Source: Cruorifilaria tuberocauda (lineage: Eukaryota > Nematoda > Chromadorea > Rhabditida > Onchocercidae). Taken from it: a stretch of 64,000 nucleotides of DNA. The DNA lies in the NCBI GenBank assembly GCA_013365365.1, contig JABVXU010000052.1:124001-188000 (forward strand), in the 5' to 3' direction. The notes under the pieces were generated by a model. The model saw only the letters and a list, made by a program, of their open reading frames with translations. It did no database searches and was not told where the DNA came from. Shown piece after piece: positions 45,833-58,900 of this stretch. Numbering within the stretch: the first letter of the stretch is position 1; each line of letters opens with the position of its first letter. Position numbers and translations under genes: made by a program.

Positions 45833-48800
45833 TCCTTCTACATGAATATGTTGTAATGTTCTTTATTCCGGAAGTCAGCTGCAATATACTGTAATATGCC
45901 TGATTGTACATAATATTTGTTTCATGTTTGTTCGTTATTTGTTTTCCAATATGGTTTTTATTCATTAGTTTGACTTGACTTATCTTTTTGTCCTATTACT
46001 CATTTGGCCGCATTTCAGTTTTTTACCTTTTTGACAGTTTACTTATTTATTTTTTGTCATTCTGAAAATACTGCGTTTGATCTTGACAAATTTCTTTGCT
46101 CCATTTTCTCTTTCGTTTGTTTTATCATATTGGGAGAATTAAGACTGGTTGTTTGATTCCCTAACTTCAGTTTTTGTTTTTGAATCTTTCATATTTTCAT
46201 TATGCTTTATTTGGTGTGTCGGATAAAATGACGAATGAGAATCAGTTTTGTTAGTCTTATTTTTCACAAAGTATGCGATATTTTATTAGGATATTGTGGG
46301 ATATTGCAGTAGGAGTATGAGAATTCGCGGTATCTGTATGATTGGCTGTTCTATTTAACTCGTTCTAAAGCCAAGTTTTTACATTATTTCAGAGCTATTA
46401 TCGATAAAAAGTCTGTCGTTTGGCGAACTGTTCACTATATTTAATTTACTTTTCTAATGTTTTGCTCTCAAAAATTATCAATACCTATTTTATAACTTCT
46501 ACAGATAAAAAGTTTTCTTGTCCCTATCATTTTGTTGTTATATTTAAGTTTTCCTTGTTTTAACACTTATCTGATTAGAAGAACTCTATATGTTGAAGAA
46601 ATTGATATCATAATTCGTATTTGTTATGCAAACAAATTATGGAGTGATTTTATCGCCTGTTAGCTGAAATTTTTTTGTTAAACTTGAAATATATTTTAAA
46701 TCGTTTATTTCCTACGTATAAAAGATTACTAATATAAGATTTGATCAGTATTTCTTTTGTTCAAAATTATTTTTTAGTATAACTTAATGTACGACATGTG
46801 ATAATTTATATTGTAATTAATATTTGATCAAGAATAATTAAGATAGATACCTACGATTTCTATCGGATGGAAGTCAGAATTGATTTTTGAATCATAAATA
46901 ACTACGTCCTTATGTCTCTGTATTTATTAATGATAGAGATGATAAGTGATTTGTACTATAGTGAAGATCGCAATTGCTGCTTATGTTATTTGCATTTGAT
47001 AAGTTTTTTAGAATTAACATGAGTTTACATCGGATGAGTCATCGGCAACATGCTCTCTAAGTCTAGATAGAAGGAAGAAGAAGCATAGTGCTTGTTTTCG
47101 GTAAATTTCTGAAAGTATTATTGCTCTAAGCTGTTACTGTTACCTCTCGATATCATTCTTCAATTTACAGTCTTTTTAATCAATGGAAACAATGTTCAGT
47201 CAGTAAATTGTACTCCTTATCTGAGTAAAGAAAGAAAAAACTATCTTATGAAGTGAACGGTATTGTTGAATTTTTTCTGGAGTATTAACTTAATCTTTAT
47301 AAAGTTGTATTTTATCATTATATTTCTATTTTATTTTCAAAATCACAGAAATTGTTGATTACATTGATATAGATTTTAATCGAGAATATCGAAGAAGTTT
47401 TCGGTCACACTTTCAAAAATTCATATTCAAATTAAACTTAATTTTGCATAATAGCACAAGGAGAATATACATAACATTGCAAAAGTTAGTAAACTGGAAT
47501 GTTTGGTATTTTCAAAATTTATTTCAACCATTATTAAAGCAAAAAGAATGAAATTAACAATTTCGTTGCACGTAATTTCGTTGGTATGAAAAATAATTCG
47601 ATAATTTCTTAACATCATCGACTGAAAATCATAAACAACATTATTTGACTATCAAAAGTTGAAATTTCAAAAAGCTTTTTGAGAAACACACCTTATATAG
47701 TTAAGTGTACTACATAACGATTAATCATAGGGTTAAATAGCTTATTTTACTGAAGGAGAGAAGAAAAGAGAGACGGTTAATAAATTGATAGTAATAATTT
47801 GAACTTTTGCCATTTTTTAATAAATAACTCACTAATTTTTTTTATCAGTAGTAACTCGTTTTTTTTACTATCTTTAATATCATAACTCATTGCTCCTTGT
47901 AATATAGACTATATCAGAAATTCATTTTTCTTTTATAAATATCAGTTCTGTTCCAAGCTGTAATCAAGTTTTGTTCAATAACTTTCAAAAATTTTTTCAA
48001 ATTTTAAAAATTAATCCAAGGACATATTTGAATTTTTTCTTGATGCCCAACTACAAATACAGTCAACCCAGGCTTATGTTCTTGAATAGAAAAATAAACG
48101 ATGATTATGTTATTGGTTCATACTGATTAATTTTTTTAATTAGAAGCATCCTTAAAGTATGTCATTTGATGGCTTTCAAAAGTCAAACGAAAATGTTGAA
48201 ATTTTATTACGGATAATTTGCATAAATGAGTAACTCGTGCTTCGAAATCAATTTAAATGAAAAAGATTGCTACTTTCATTATTTAATTTCATTTTTCGAT
48301 AACGATTATTAATTAACTCTTAACTATGACTGTAATTCTCCATCTCTCAAATAAATCGCTGAAAAAACCAAAGCAAAATATAATTCGATTGGTACACGAT
48401 TTAATTCCGAAATCATCATTTCTCTAAAGAAAAAATGAAAGACTAACAGATTGGATAAGAATAGATATGATTATCAACGAAATGATAAGAAATGATATGG
48501 CTAGAGTGATTGATAAATAATAGAAGTTTGATTTATTCTATTTACATTAAAGGTAAGGCAAACATGAGACCATGTTATGTCATTTTTTGTGATATTATAT
48601 ATTTGAAATTAAACTTAATTGGAATTTTCCATTACGTTGTCATTGATAATTCCCACATTGTACCTTCCAAGATCCGAAAATATTTCGATAAAAAAACAAA
48701 TAATTATTTTTAAATTTACCAAATAATTTAAGATTTTCGTTATCACAACACTGTTCATATTGATTTGATTTTTTTTGATTTCAAAATTTTAAATTTTCGA

Positions 48801-49822
48801 TAATAAAGTTGAATTCATGGAGGTGTTTACTTTTTATTTTCGTATTCAAATACCATTATTGCCACTTGTTGATATTTCTTTTTATTTTCTTGCTTACAGC
48901 ACAACCTGAAACTTACAACAATTGACATTTGGTAATTCTGTAGAATGTATTAAGAACTTTTCTTCGCTAATATTTGAACCTATAATTTATTAGCAGTATT
49001 AGCAAAGTATTTCAAATTAAGCCTTGTCACAGATTTCTTGGATAATAAAAACTGCATAATGTTTTACGTTATCAATTTCTTACTTAAATCTTTATTCTTC
49101 TTCGCTATTAGCAGTATTTTCATCATTTTTAAGATGCAGCAATGTTCAACTCCCGGTATTTTGTTCTTGGGAATTTTGGAAAATCAGATAATTTCTCAGT
49201 ATATGTTTATGATTTTCAATATAATTATCTTTAGCGGTTATTTTGTTGTGATTCCATCCTGACTGCATTATAATACTATTTTTCCCTTCAAATTTCTTGA
49301 GCAAACATATCACAAGGCATCTCATTTGTTAGCATTCATACATCACTTGGCAGCGACCATAATTTTTTTTGCAAATGCTAGATTTTCATTTCTAATTTAC
49401 TTTTATGGACAATTAAACTCTACTAGCAGCCATATCTTATCTGTTACAGTTAACTTTCTCATTACTTTGTTATTAAAATTATAGACCAAATCTTTTCCCT
49501 TCAGTAATTTCCCTATTTATTACCATTCATTACTTCCTCGTAAAAGTTGATCTGCAGAATTACGGCATCATTCTACTCTGTTAAATTGGATACTGCTTAA
49601 TTTCAATTAACAGAAGTTTTATCAGTCAAAAACACCAGCAACAAAATATTTCAAAATTAACTTTTATAGAAATAAATGTTGTCCAGATAGCTCGATTTGA
49701 TTTTATCATTGAGTAGTTCGATGATTGCGGGAAAAGTGATGGAGATGAAGAAATGATGAACTGTTCTAATACGGAAATACACCAATTTTTGTTATTGGAA
49801 AAACGTTACGATCTTTGAAGAA
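45833..49822. other. Gene-poor stretch
   Basis: About 4 kb of AT-rich DNA between RMI1 and the protease gene. Open frames such as 47427-47618, 48510-48713 and 49038-49262 are short and hydrophobic or AT-derived, with no paired splice sites. No RNA gene or long repeat was recognised. Confidence 0.5.
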
Positions 49823-52800
49823 ATGATGCGAATCACTTTCAATGGTTTCTTATACTTACTGTTGTGCTACTTTATGATAGGTAAAAATTAATGAATTGAA
49901 TTGTCCTTCGCAAAAATCTTATTTTCTGATTTGAGCATTGAAAAATTTCAAAGCGAGATATAATTCTATTGAAATACTTTAATAAAAATTAACGGAATCA
50001 AGAGTGAATACGAGTTATTATAATATTTCTTCCCATATACCAAATCTCTTGGCTCTGTGAATATTTACCATAGCGTTAATAATTGCAACGTATTTTCATC
50101 TTTTTTACCTTTATCTCGTTTTCATAATCTCGTGGTTAAACTTAAGTCAATATTCATTATCCTTAGATTTAGATTTATTAGCGATAGAGATAAAGTATAA
50201 AGAAAATCTTACAGGTCACCAAATTCACTTCAAGGCTCTTCGGTTTCAGGTTCATTTCAAGTGAGAAGTCAAAAGACCACTATGATAAAAAATAAAATTT
50301 TATAAAAACCAGAAGTAGCCGGCTACTTTCTTTTTTACTTTTCATTTTTTTCAAAGATTATACATTATTTGCACAGAGCTCTATAAGTAATTTGCAGTTT
50401 GGAGCTCAGTACGCTTCCAACGAAGAGTAAAATTGGCTGGTGTTGCTTTTGAAAAGGTACACTAATTTTTTGTGCAAAAAATAAAATTCGTTTTTGTGAT
50501 AAGAAATTGTTGCATGAATATTTATTATTTTGAAAAATGATTAGATCTTAGAGAAATTTTTTCAGCTATCGTAATCCACGGAAAATTTTGCAAAGAGCAG
50601 CTAATGTTGAATTTCTTTTGTTAACATAATTGAAAAACTTTTCTAAAAAAAAATAAAAAGCCTTGGTTTATTACATTAGAAAATGTTACTTCTGAACACT
50701 AAATTTAAAATGTTAAACTTTTTAAATTTTCATCCAAGTATTTGTTGGAAAAGCAATCTTTTTTACAGGAAGTACCGCAATTTCGAAATCCAAAGATACA
50801 GCACGATAATTCATCATTTAGATATCAGATTGATATTTTGATGGTGGCCGATTATTCAGTTTACACAAACTTTTTGAATATTGTTCGGGGTGATGAATAT
50901 TCGGCATTTTCCGCCACAAAAGACTACTTGTATGCCATTTTTGAACAGGTAAATTACTACTTCAAAAAATCGAGAAAAAATGATACAAAAGAAGTTGAAA
51001 TATTGAAAATGACACCTTTGTTAATGAAATCCTATAATTGACAACGATACTGGAAGATTTATATAACCGAAACTGAAAATAAGGTAGAGAGTTAACATAA
51101 TTTTGTTTTCTAAACTAGTAAAATACATTATAGTAATATATATTAATGTTATCTAATAAGAGTATTATGATAATGGTTGTTGTCCTGAAAATTTGTTTGA
51201 TTTTGGAATTTGATTCTGAGACGATTCATCTACGAGATTCTGTTCCTTGTACAAAATTCGTAGAACAGTTCCTCCTTTGGCTGAAGATTTAATGTTGTAG
51301 CACGTGCTGATATAAAACTTTATTAGCAGGAGAGGTGATTGCAGAACCAGTCGAAAGAGTGATTCTTATTGGAATTGATCTTCATGTCTTTTATAGAATA
51401 AAAATTTGTAAGGATGAGGTTCACAATGATCGGATAATGGTATTGCAAGGAATGTGATTGAATTTAAGATAAAGATTCCTGTGAGAAGAAATGGTTTTTT
51501 ACATAAATCTAATAGCAGGAAGAACGAAATGCATGATTAATCATTTGATGGAATGGCTAAAAAAATTATTTAGGCTCAAAAGGAAAGGTCTAGATAAATG
51601 TAAGACAGTTTTTGGAATGAGAATATGCTAATTACATACAACATTAAGTCTTCTTGCATTTGTAATGAAGATGAATCATTGAAAAAATTTTAGATACACT
51701 GATTTTCCGACAGTTGTTGGAAAATTTGTGGTGAGAGTGATAAAAATAAAACAAGCTCTGATTATGTCATAATGACAATTTTGATGATGACTACGAAGAT
51801 GTTGAAAGATCTGAATGGTCGAAACTAAAAATGACGTGGAAAACCATCGTAATTTGCCTTTCAAGCTAATATATAAATTGTTCCTTGAGAAAACACGAAT
51901 GACAGGTGCGCGCAATTTATGACGGCAATGGTTTATTCGAGAATGTTCCGGTAACTTTAAATTTGGCATCAACAATGACAATAATCCGTGAAGATGACTG
52001 TCCATTAGCGCCATTTCTAAATCAGACCAAATTGAATAATTTGGAAAATATAACGCAGTAAAATCTTCTGTTTTTTTTTCTTTCTCTCTCTCTAAAACTA
52101 AGTCATAATGAATTTCGACGAACAAATTCAAAATGTTTTTTGATAGTAAGGGATATGGAAAAATATTGGTTAATTTTATGAACAAAAATGCTTTTTGAAT
52201 TTCGAAAAGTTTGCAAAACTTTTCTATGCAATCTTTCATGATGTCATTTCTGTTATGAGTGAATTTTGGGAAAGCAAATAAAAAAATATTATCTTTCTAT
52301 CAGAATGAGTGGATTAAATGCTGTAAATTATGTGCAAAAATGGGTGGCTGATTATTCACAGTGGATTCCAGCGCATAATCATATCATTGTTTTGACAAGG
52401 TTTGTGAAAATTTTCAAATTATAATTTTGTTCCATTTGAAATTGTTTAAATTTAAATAAATTAGATTGCCGATTTAAGGATGTTTTTTATTTTTTGAAAT
52501 AAAATTTCATTTTCTTTTCACAGGATCGATTTACTCTCGTCGAAAGGTGACTCAAGCACCCAAGGAATGGCGTACGTCGGAACAATGTGTCGTGTTGCGG
52601 AATCAGCAAGTGTAGTAGAGGATATTGGTGGCATGGCTACTGCTGTAATTGCTGCTCATGAATTATCTCACAGGTACATGCTACCTGTGAAGATATATTA
52701 GTTAAAAAGCAGCAGATACCCTTTTAAGAAGAAATTTTCAAATCTCAGTGTAAGCTTAAAATTTGAATGTTTAACCTTTTCTTTGAAATTTTGTTTCTAG

Positions 52801-54523
52801 TCTCGGCGCATTTCACGACGGCGCTGCTGGACCAGGTGAAAAATGCGCGAAAAATTATCTGATGTCTGCAACAGTATCGAGCTCGGATGACGAACAAAAA
52901 TTCTTCAACACATTCAAATTTTCGCCATGTTCGATTCAACAAATTCAATCATTTTTCGCGTACTTTTTTCCTGAAATTTCAATAATTAAAAAAAGTAGGT
53001 GAAGACGACTAAAAAAGATTGAAAACGCATCGCTTTCCGGAAAGATGAAATATATTTTTGGAATGGCATATTTTTTAAAGGAATTTGGTATTTTAAATTT
53101 TAATAAAACCTTTCCATTATTAAATTTTCACCATATATTTCAAAGTAAACATTTGAAAATTTTTAAGAATTGCAGGAACGGAACGGCTGACTGCTTACGA
53201 CGATCAAAAAATCCTGAAAGACGATCACGACATACGTTACAAGGTAAGGATCGTAAGCCTGGTGAATTATTGGTGCAGCAGAATCAGTGCAAAATAGCAT
53301 TTGGACCCCACTACAGTATTTGTCAGGTAATTTAAACTTTTTAAAAAGGAGACTGCAAGAAAATCATCATGAAGTGCAGGTGAAAATTGGGTTTAAATGA
53401 GTAAATTAAAACTGGATCTTCTCAACAGAATTTAATCATAACAAATAGTTGAGTGAATTCAAGGAAGAGCGGAGAGTAAGAATAAACTTCTGTAAGACTA
53501 TGTAATATAAATATTGTAATCATTATATCCGTCGAGTTTTGGTCAAACTTGTTTCTGACAATTCCTACAACATAATTTTAATCGCCTGCTAATAATTTGA
53601 TTAAATGATAGAATTTATTTTTCATCTACTAAGTTTAGTCTAACAACATCCGAGGATATAAATTTTCAAATTTCATTTCAATTAAGAGGAAGGAATACTT
53701 ATCGCAGGATCCATGTCGACGACTTTGGTGTAAAAATCGACAACTGCGTAAAAAGGAGCCATGTGAAACAAAATTATTTTTACCTTTATTGGACGGAACT
53801 AAATGTGGACTTAATAAGGTAATTCTTAATGGCAAATTTCTTATCATTAAAAGCAAATAATAAGTAATCAAATTACAAATAAATTAAGCTATGAACAAAA
53901 TCAATCGTTTTATCAATAATTAATATATCACAACACTTCAAATTGATAGGAATTTCTCCGAAATACTTTATATGTCAGCTTTTAAAACTAATACACTACA
54001 AAGACGAGTGCAATTGATAAAAAGCCTAAATTCCATCCAGCAAAAAGCCGTGGCTGATTTTGGGCATTCACTTCCAATTCAAATTTCAACTTAACTTTTA
54101 GTGGTGTCTTGCTGGAAATTGCACAGCAACCGATAAAAAAAGAGAAGGTAAGCCTATTCGTAACCATCACATCATTTTCTGAAATTTTTCATAGCAATTG
54201 AGTGTTCATTTTCAAGCTTACAACTCCTCTTAAGCATTTAGAAATCACATAGTGTTTAAAAATACATCTCTAATCGAGTTCGAATTTTTCAAATATTGCA
54301 CAAGCTTCTTTGCCTTCTTATTAACATAGACATAATTCATTATTTAAGAAAAAAATTTCGAATTTCAGAATGCGTTGATTTGAATCCCTCCATGTGCCTC
54401 GAGTTATCCGACGAGAAACTTCGCAAATATTGCCATTCAAAGCAGTTCCGTTCATTGTGCTGTGTTACTTGTTTTCGATTTATACAACACAAATCTCTTG
54501 CTACTTCATCTTATGATTCATAA
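49823..54523 (+). CDS. mig-17: Secreted MIG-17-like ADAM/ADAMTS metalloprotease
   Basis: Extracellular zinc protease; MIG-17 of C. elegans guides gonad leader-cell migration by remodelling basement membrane. Eleven exons are phase-consistent: 49823-49880, 50398-50456, 50769-50948, 51906-52057, 52304-52399, 52524-52673, 52801-52998, 53176-53326, 53708-53818, 54102-54147 and 54369-54523, giving 451 residues. The first exon encodes a signal peptide (MMRITFNGFLYLLLCYFMI). The metalloprotease domain begins about residue 55 (FRYQIDILMVADYSVYTN) and has active site HELSHSLGAFHDG from about residue 227 and Met-turn LMSATVSS. A short disintegrin-like Cys-rich part follows (PGELLVQQNQCKIAFGP; DPCRRLWC; GTKCG). 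The C-terminus is a PLAC domain (ECVDLNPSMC, then CCVTC). There is no thrombospondin repeat, as in MIG-17. The pro-region is unusually short, so an upstream exon may be missing. Confidence 0.88.
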
Positions 54524-55944
54524 TTATTATACATTTTCGAAATATCAGATATCTCTTCTGCGACACATTATATGCTAACTATATGCTAACTTATAACACT
54601 CTTCCCTTTTATTGTTTATATCTAGTAGTGTCAAAAAATTTTTAATTTATACTGAAATTCTCACCAATAAAGTGAGCAAACCATAACATCATTTACAACT
54701 TAATTATTCATCGATATCCAGTATCAACACAATATTTTCAGAAAAATGAGTTATATTACTTGAACATGTCCGACATGCTTTTCATGGATTTCAGGAGTTA
54801 TCTCATGGAAAATGCTACCGCTATTGTGGGTCAAACGATAGTCAACCACAAGAATTTTTATTCTGCAGATATATTTTATTTTGCAACATTTCAAAACATC
54901 TCAATCTCAAATTTTGCAGGTCATGACATTTGATAAAAGGAATCAGTTTCAAGTGAGAATAAATTCAACGTTAAATGAGAATTCATATGTCTGTATAAAG
55001 TATAGTGGCAGTACATAGATACGTATTTCATGCCGAATACTTCGTAAAATATGACAGTAAATCAAATATGCCGAAAAGGAGAAGAAAGGAAAAAAAGAAT
55101 AAATGTGAATACTAGAGAATCATAAGGCGCTTTTGACTGCACAATATTGACTACATTCGGCTGGATTTGAGGTTCAAAACTTAAAGTTATATTTGAATAA
55201 TATTATAGTGGATACATTAGACGACACTTTCCCAAATCCGAGTAAAACAATCTATAGCATAATAAGAAAAACTGAAATACAAAAAAGCAAGATTTCCAAT
55301 AGACTCTTCTGCATGCCCTTGACTAATAGAATAAATGTATGAAAATGGACTTATGGGAAATCGACAAAAGAAATGGTTGAGGAATGTCAAATGCACAAAA
55401 AGATATCCCTGAAGAAGATTGAAACTAATAGGAAATGAATGATTTAAAATTATTTGTAGAAAAAATATTCGAATGTTGAGCTCCTTAAAATTCGGCGACT
55501 TTCTTATATAAAATTCTGAGGTAAGGCGGAAATAAGTGATAATAAAGCATAAAATAAATAATTTGATAGATTTGTAAGTAACAATAAAATTTTTCCATGA
55601 TGTTCGGTAAATTATAACATTATGAAACTAAAATATTAACTAAAATGATATAAAAAAGTTGCTAGAGATTTCTGAAAACCTTTTACATGCTTAGTTAATA
55701 TTGCAAGACAAAATCCTACAAATAATTTAGTTTATATCAAATAATTATTTACAGATGCGTCTTCCAAGAAAAATTTAACCGTCTATTCCAGATGAGTTAA
55801 GTGATATAAGTCCAGATGAGTTAAACGCTTATATAGACTTTGATGTTCAAAAAATAATAAATAAGAAAAAGATTAGTTACCAGTATTATACATCACTGTA
55901 CTCAAAATTTTAAAAAAAAGCAGAAAATATGCACAGAAGTAAAG
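54524..55944. other. Intergenic, convergent 3' ends
   Basis: About 1.4 kb between the protease stop (+) and the CDT2 stop (-). It includes an 11-bp tandem pair (TATATGCTAAC twice, about 54570-54591). No gene is supported. Confidence 0.5.
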
Positions 55945-58900
55945 CTAATAAGTTCGTGGTGTTTTGCTGAAATACTGATCCAATGTTCGTTGTGTCCCAC
56001 TCTTTTTTTTTGGTGTAGGTGTTAAATTGCATATACCAGTTGAAAGATTTTGAGAATGTACTTGTCTTGAATTTTGTGAATTAGTGCGAGATTTTGGTGG
56101 CATTTTTGTTGACTGTCGATGAATACGTTCAAGTGACTTTCGGAAGCGTTGTTTGACGCGAATTTTACGAGGAGATGTGCGGTCGGCACGCTCCTCCATA
56201 GAAATCATATTTGAGCAATTGGACGGCCTATGAAATTGAAACATCAAAAATCTGGTAAAATATGAAGCAAATGAATACAGACAGCGTGGTTTCAAATATG
56301 CATTTAGACAAAACTTATCTTCCCAATCTTACCCAACTCAATTTACTACAAACTGTTCATATAAAAACAGCCAAACAGCCAAATAATAACAAACCAAAAA
56401 AATTCTCACCGATCGGAATTCGATGAACGTTCATTTAGTTCTGGATTTCTTCCTGCATCTAATATTGTCGTTCCTGATTTTGAGTTTAAGTTCGATATAG
56501 CAAGTCTATCCTTGACAAAATCTGGCAAATTCATCGTTGGATACCTTGAATGATACATAATTTGCTATAAAACAACATCGAGAAAACATACTAATTCAAG
56601 AGTGATTAAGCTAAAATTCTTTAAAACTTGAAACTTCCAACAAACCAAATCAATGTTAAAAATATACTTGAAATAAAAGGCACATGGAACTCGATTATTT
56701 ATCTCGATTCCAGAAAAATCAAGTTTTCGTGCAGCACGACTTGATGTGTTAGTTAGATCACACAGTGGTGGAGACATCGGTTCGGTCACTCTTAAAAGAC
56801 GATTAGTAAAAGCTGACGAAAAAATTGTTTTAAAATTCTTCGAAAAGTTAAAATTGATAATAACATTAAAAAACCATACTTGAACATTTTCTTCACTGGC
56901 GACTCACTTCCACTTTTCGTTTCCACACTAACCCGGTTTAGAGGACTTTTAAATGGACTTTTGAAAGGACTTCGCTCCGCATTTTTCTTTGGGGTCGAAA
57001 CTGACACATTCAACTGCTTCCTGCAAAACAAATATTCCTACATTCAATTTTTGGAAAATAAAGTGGCTAGATGCAAACTCTTCAAAATTCAAAGCTCGGA
57101 ATACATTTCTGAGATATTTGCAAATATAGAAATATATGAAATTATTGGATTTTTTTTGTAAGCGACCAAAAAATGATAATCATAAAGCATACAATGAGAT
57201 TTCAGCCCTAGCTGTTTCAGGTAATTCATATAATTCGACATGATCCTGCTGTATTGAGATTGGAGATGACTCTTGATTTTCAGGACTTGCATTCCATTTC
57301 CAAATTTTCAAATATGAATCATCCATCGTCGCAATATAGCGCCCATTGCTGCTGAATCTCGCAACAGTAACCTAGATAAGATAAGAGAATAACTACATTT
57401 TTTTTCCAGAAAAAGCTATGCAAATTGAAACAACAGAAACTGTTAATGAAATGATAAACGATAGTGAGGAAAAAGCGTAAGATTATGGAAATATAATTTC
57501 ATAAACTCATGAAAGTTCACTTCGTTCCATTAATATAAAAGTAATTCGTAAGCAATTCATCAGTTTAAGCGCAAAAATAACAAACCTCATATCGATGACC
57601 GCCTAATGTATATTTTGGGTAAGGCAAATACTTCAACTTACCCTTGCTAAAACTGGAATACTTTTCCTGTAATAATAAGATGATGAAATAGGAATGTTTT
57701 AAAATTATGGGGAAACAATTAATACAGAGAATGGTCATGCTTTACAAAGTCCTACGTGTCGAAAATTACAAAATTTAAATCCAGCGACTACAAAAACAAA
57801 ATTAATGACCTGTAAATCCCAAATAACAGCAAAGCAATCACCACCTCCAAACATTACATGATCGGAATTTGGCGAAGCAGCAATTTTAAAATCATATGTG
57901 TTGAAAGACGTTCGCTTAACTCCTTGTAAAATACCAACTAAAAATTTGAAAATTCTAACCCTCTCTATGTAAATTGTGAGAAAATTAGACATATAGCAAT
58001 ATATAACAAGTAAATAATCTAAATGACACTAAATGGAAAGTACCTGGTGCGTTATTTAATCCCTGAACGCTGTACTGATAAATTTTTGAGTCCGTGGAAG
58101 CAACAAAAAGTGATGAATTAAAGCGATCAAGGCATATAGAAGCAATACCTTAATAGAGAAAGTAAAGAGTAATTATTTTTAAAAAATTTTTTATGAAGTC
58201 ATAACTTTGAATAGAAATATCTTGAATAAAAAAAAATTATTTGAAATGTTGAAAAAATATCTAAATTTTTTCCACCATCAATTCATAAAATTTAAACTAT
58301 CTCATTTCAATCTTTCTTTTAAAAAAAATTGAGGATATCGTAACCTGGCTTTTATAAATTAGAATACTATGTTTTTTGCCTCACTGGAACAAAAGTTAAT
58401 AAAATAATCCAATTAATTTTTTGAGATAAATGCAAGTTAGAAAAAAATTCAGAATAGCAACACACCAAAATCACGAATTGAAGTATTATTAGGATCTTCG
58501 AGAATACGAAATGGACTATTTTTGCCTCTGTAACGAAGATCCCAAAAGCGAATACCTCTGCAGTAAATTTAATAGCTGAATTAATAACTGAGAAATGTCA
58601 GTATGGAGAACAAAAAAAAAACACTATAATAAGACGATAAGAACCATAATACAAGAACACATTAACTGAAAAAACAAGAAATTTTACGTTTTGAAAGATG
58701 AAGATGCTGATATCAAAGTGTTTGCACCATAATGTACTAAAGAAGTGATTCCTTTTGAACTCATCGAAACTGACATACGAGATCTTCGCTTTGTTCCAAT
58801 ATTTTGGCCTAAAAATATGTAAATAAAATGAAGTCAGTGGAAATTGAATGAACAAAATAGTCAAAACTAAATTTCTTATGTATTGCCGGAATTGTGATAC

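Noticed and set aside
51676..52239. 187-codon open frame on the minus strand, the second longest in the window
   Set aside because: It lies antisense to the protease exon 51906-52057, whose frame, splice sites and family match are convincing. The minus-strand product is an unrecognisable mixture and looks like a shadow.
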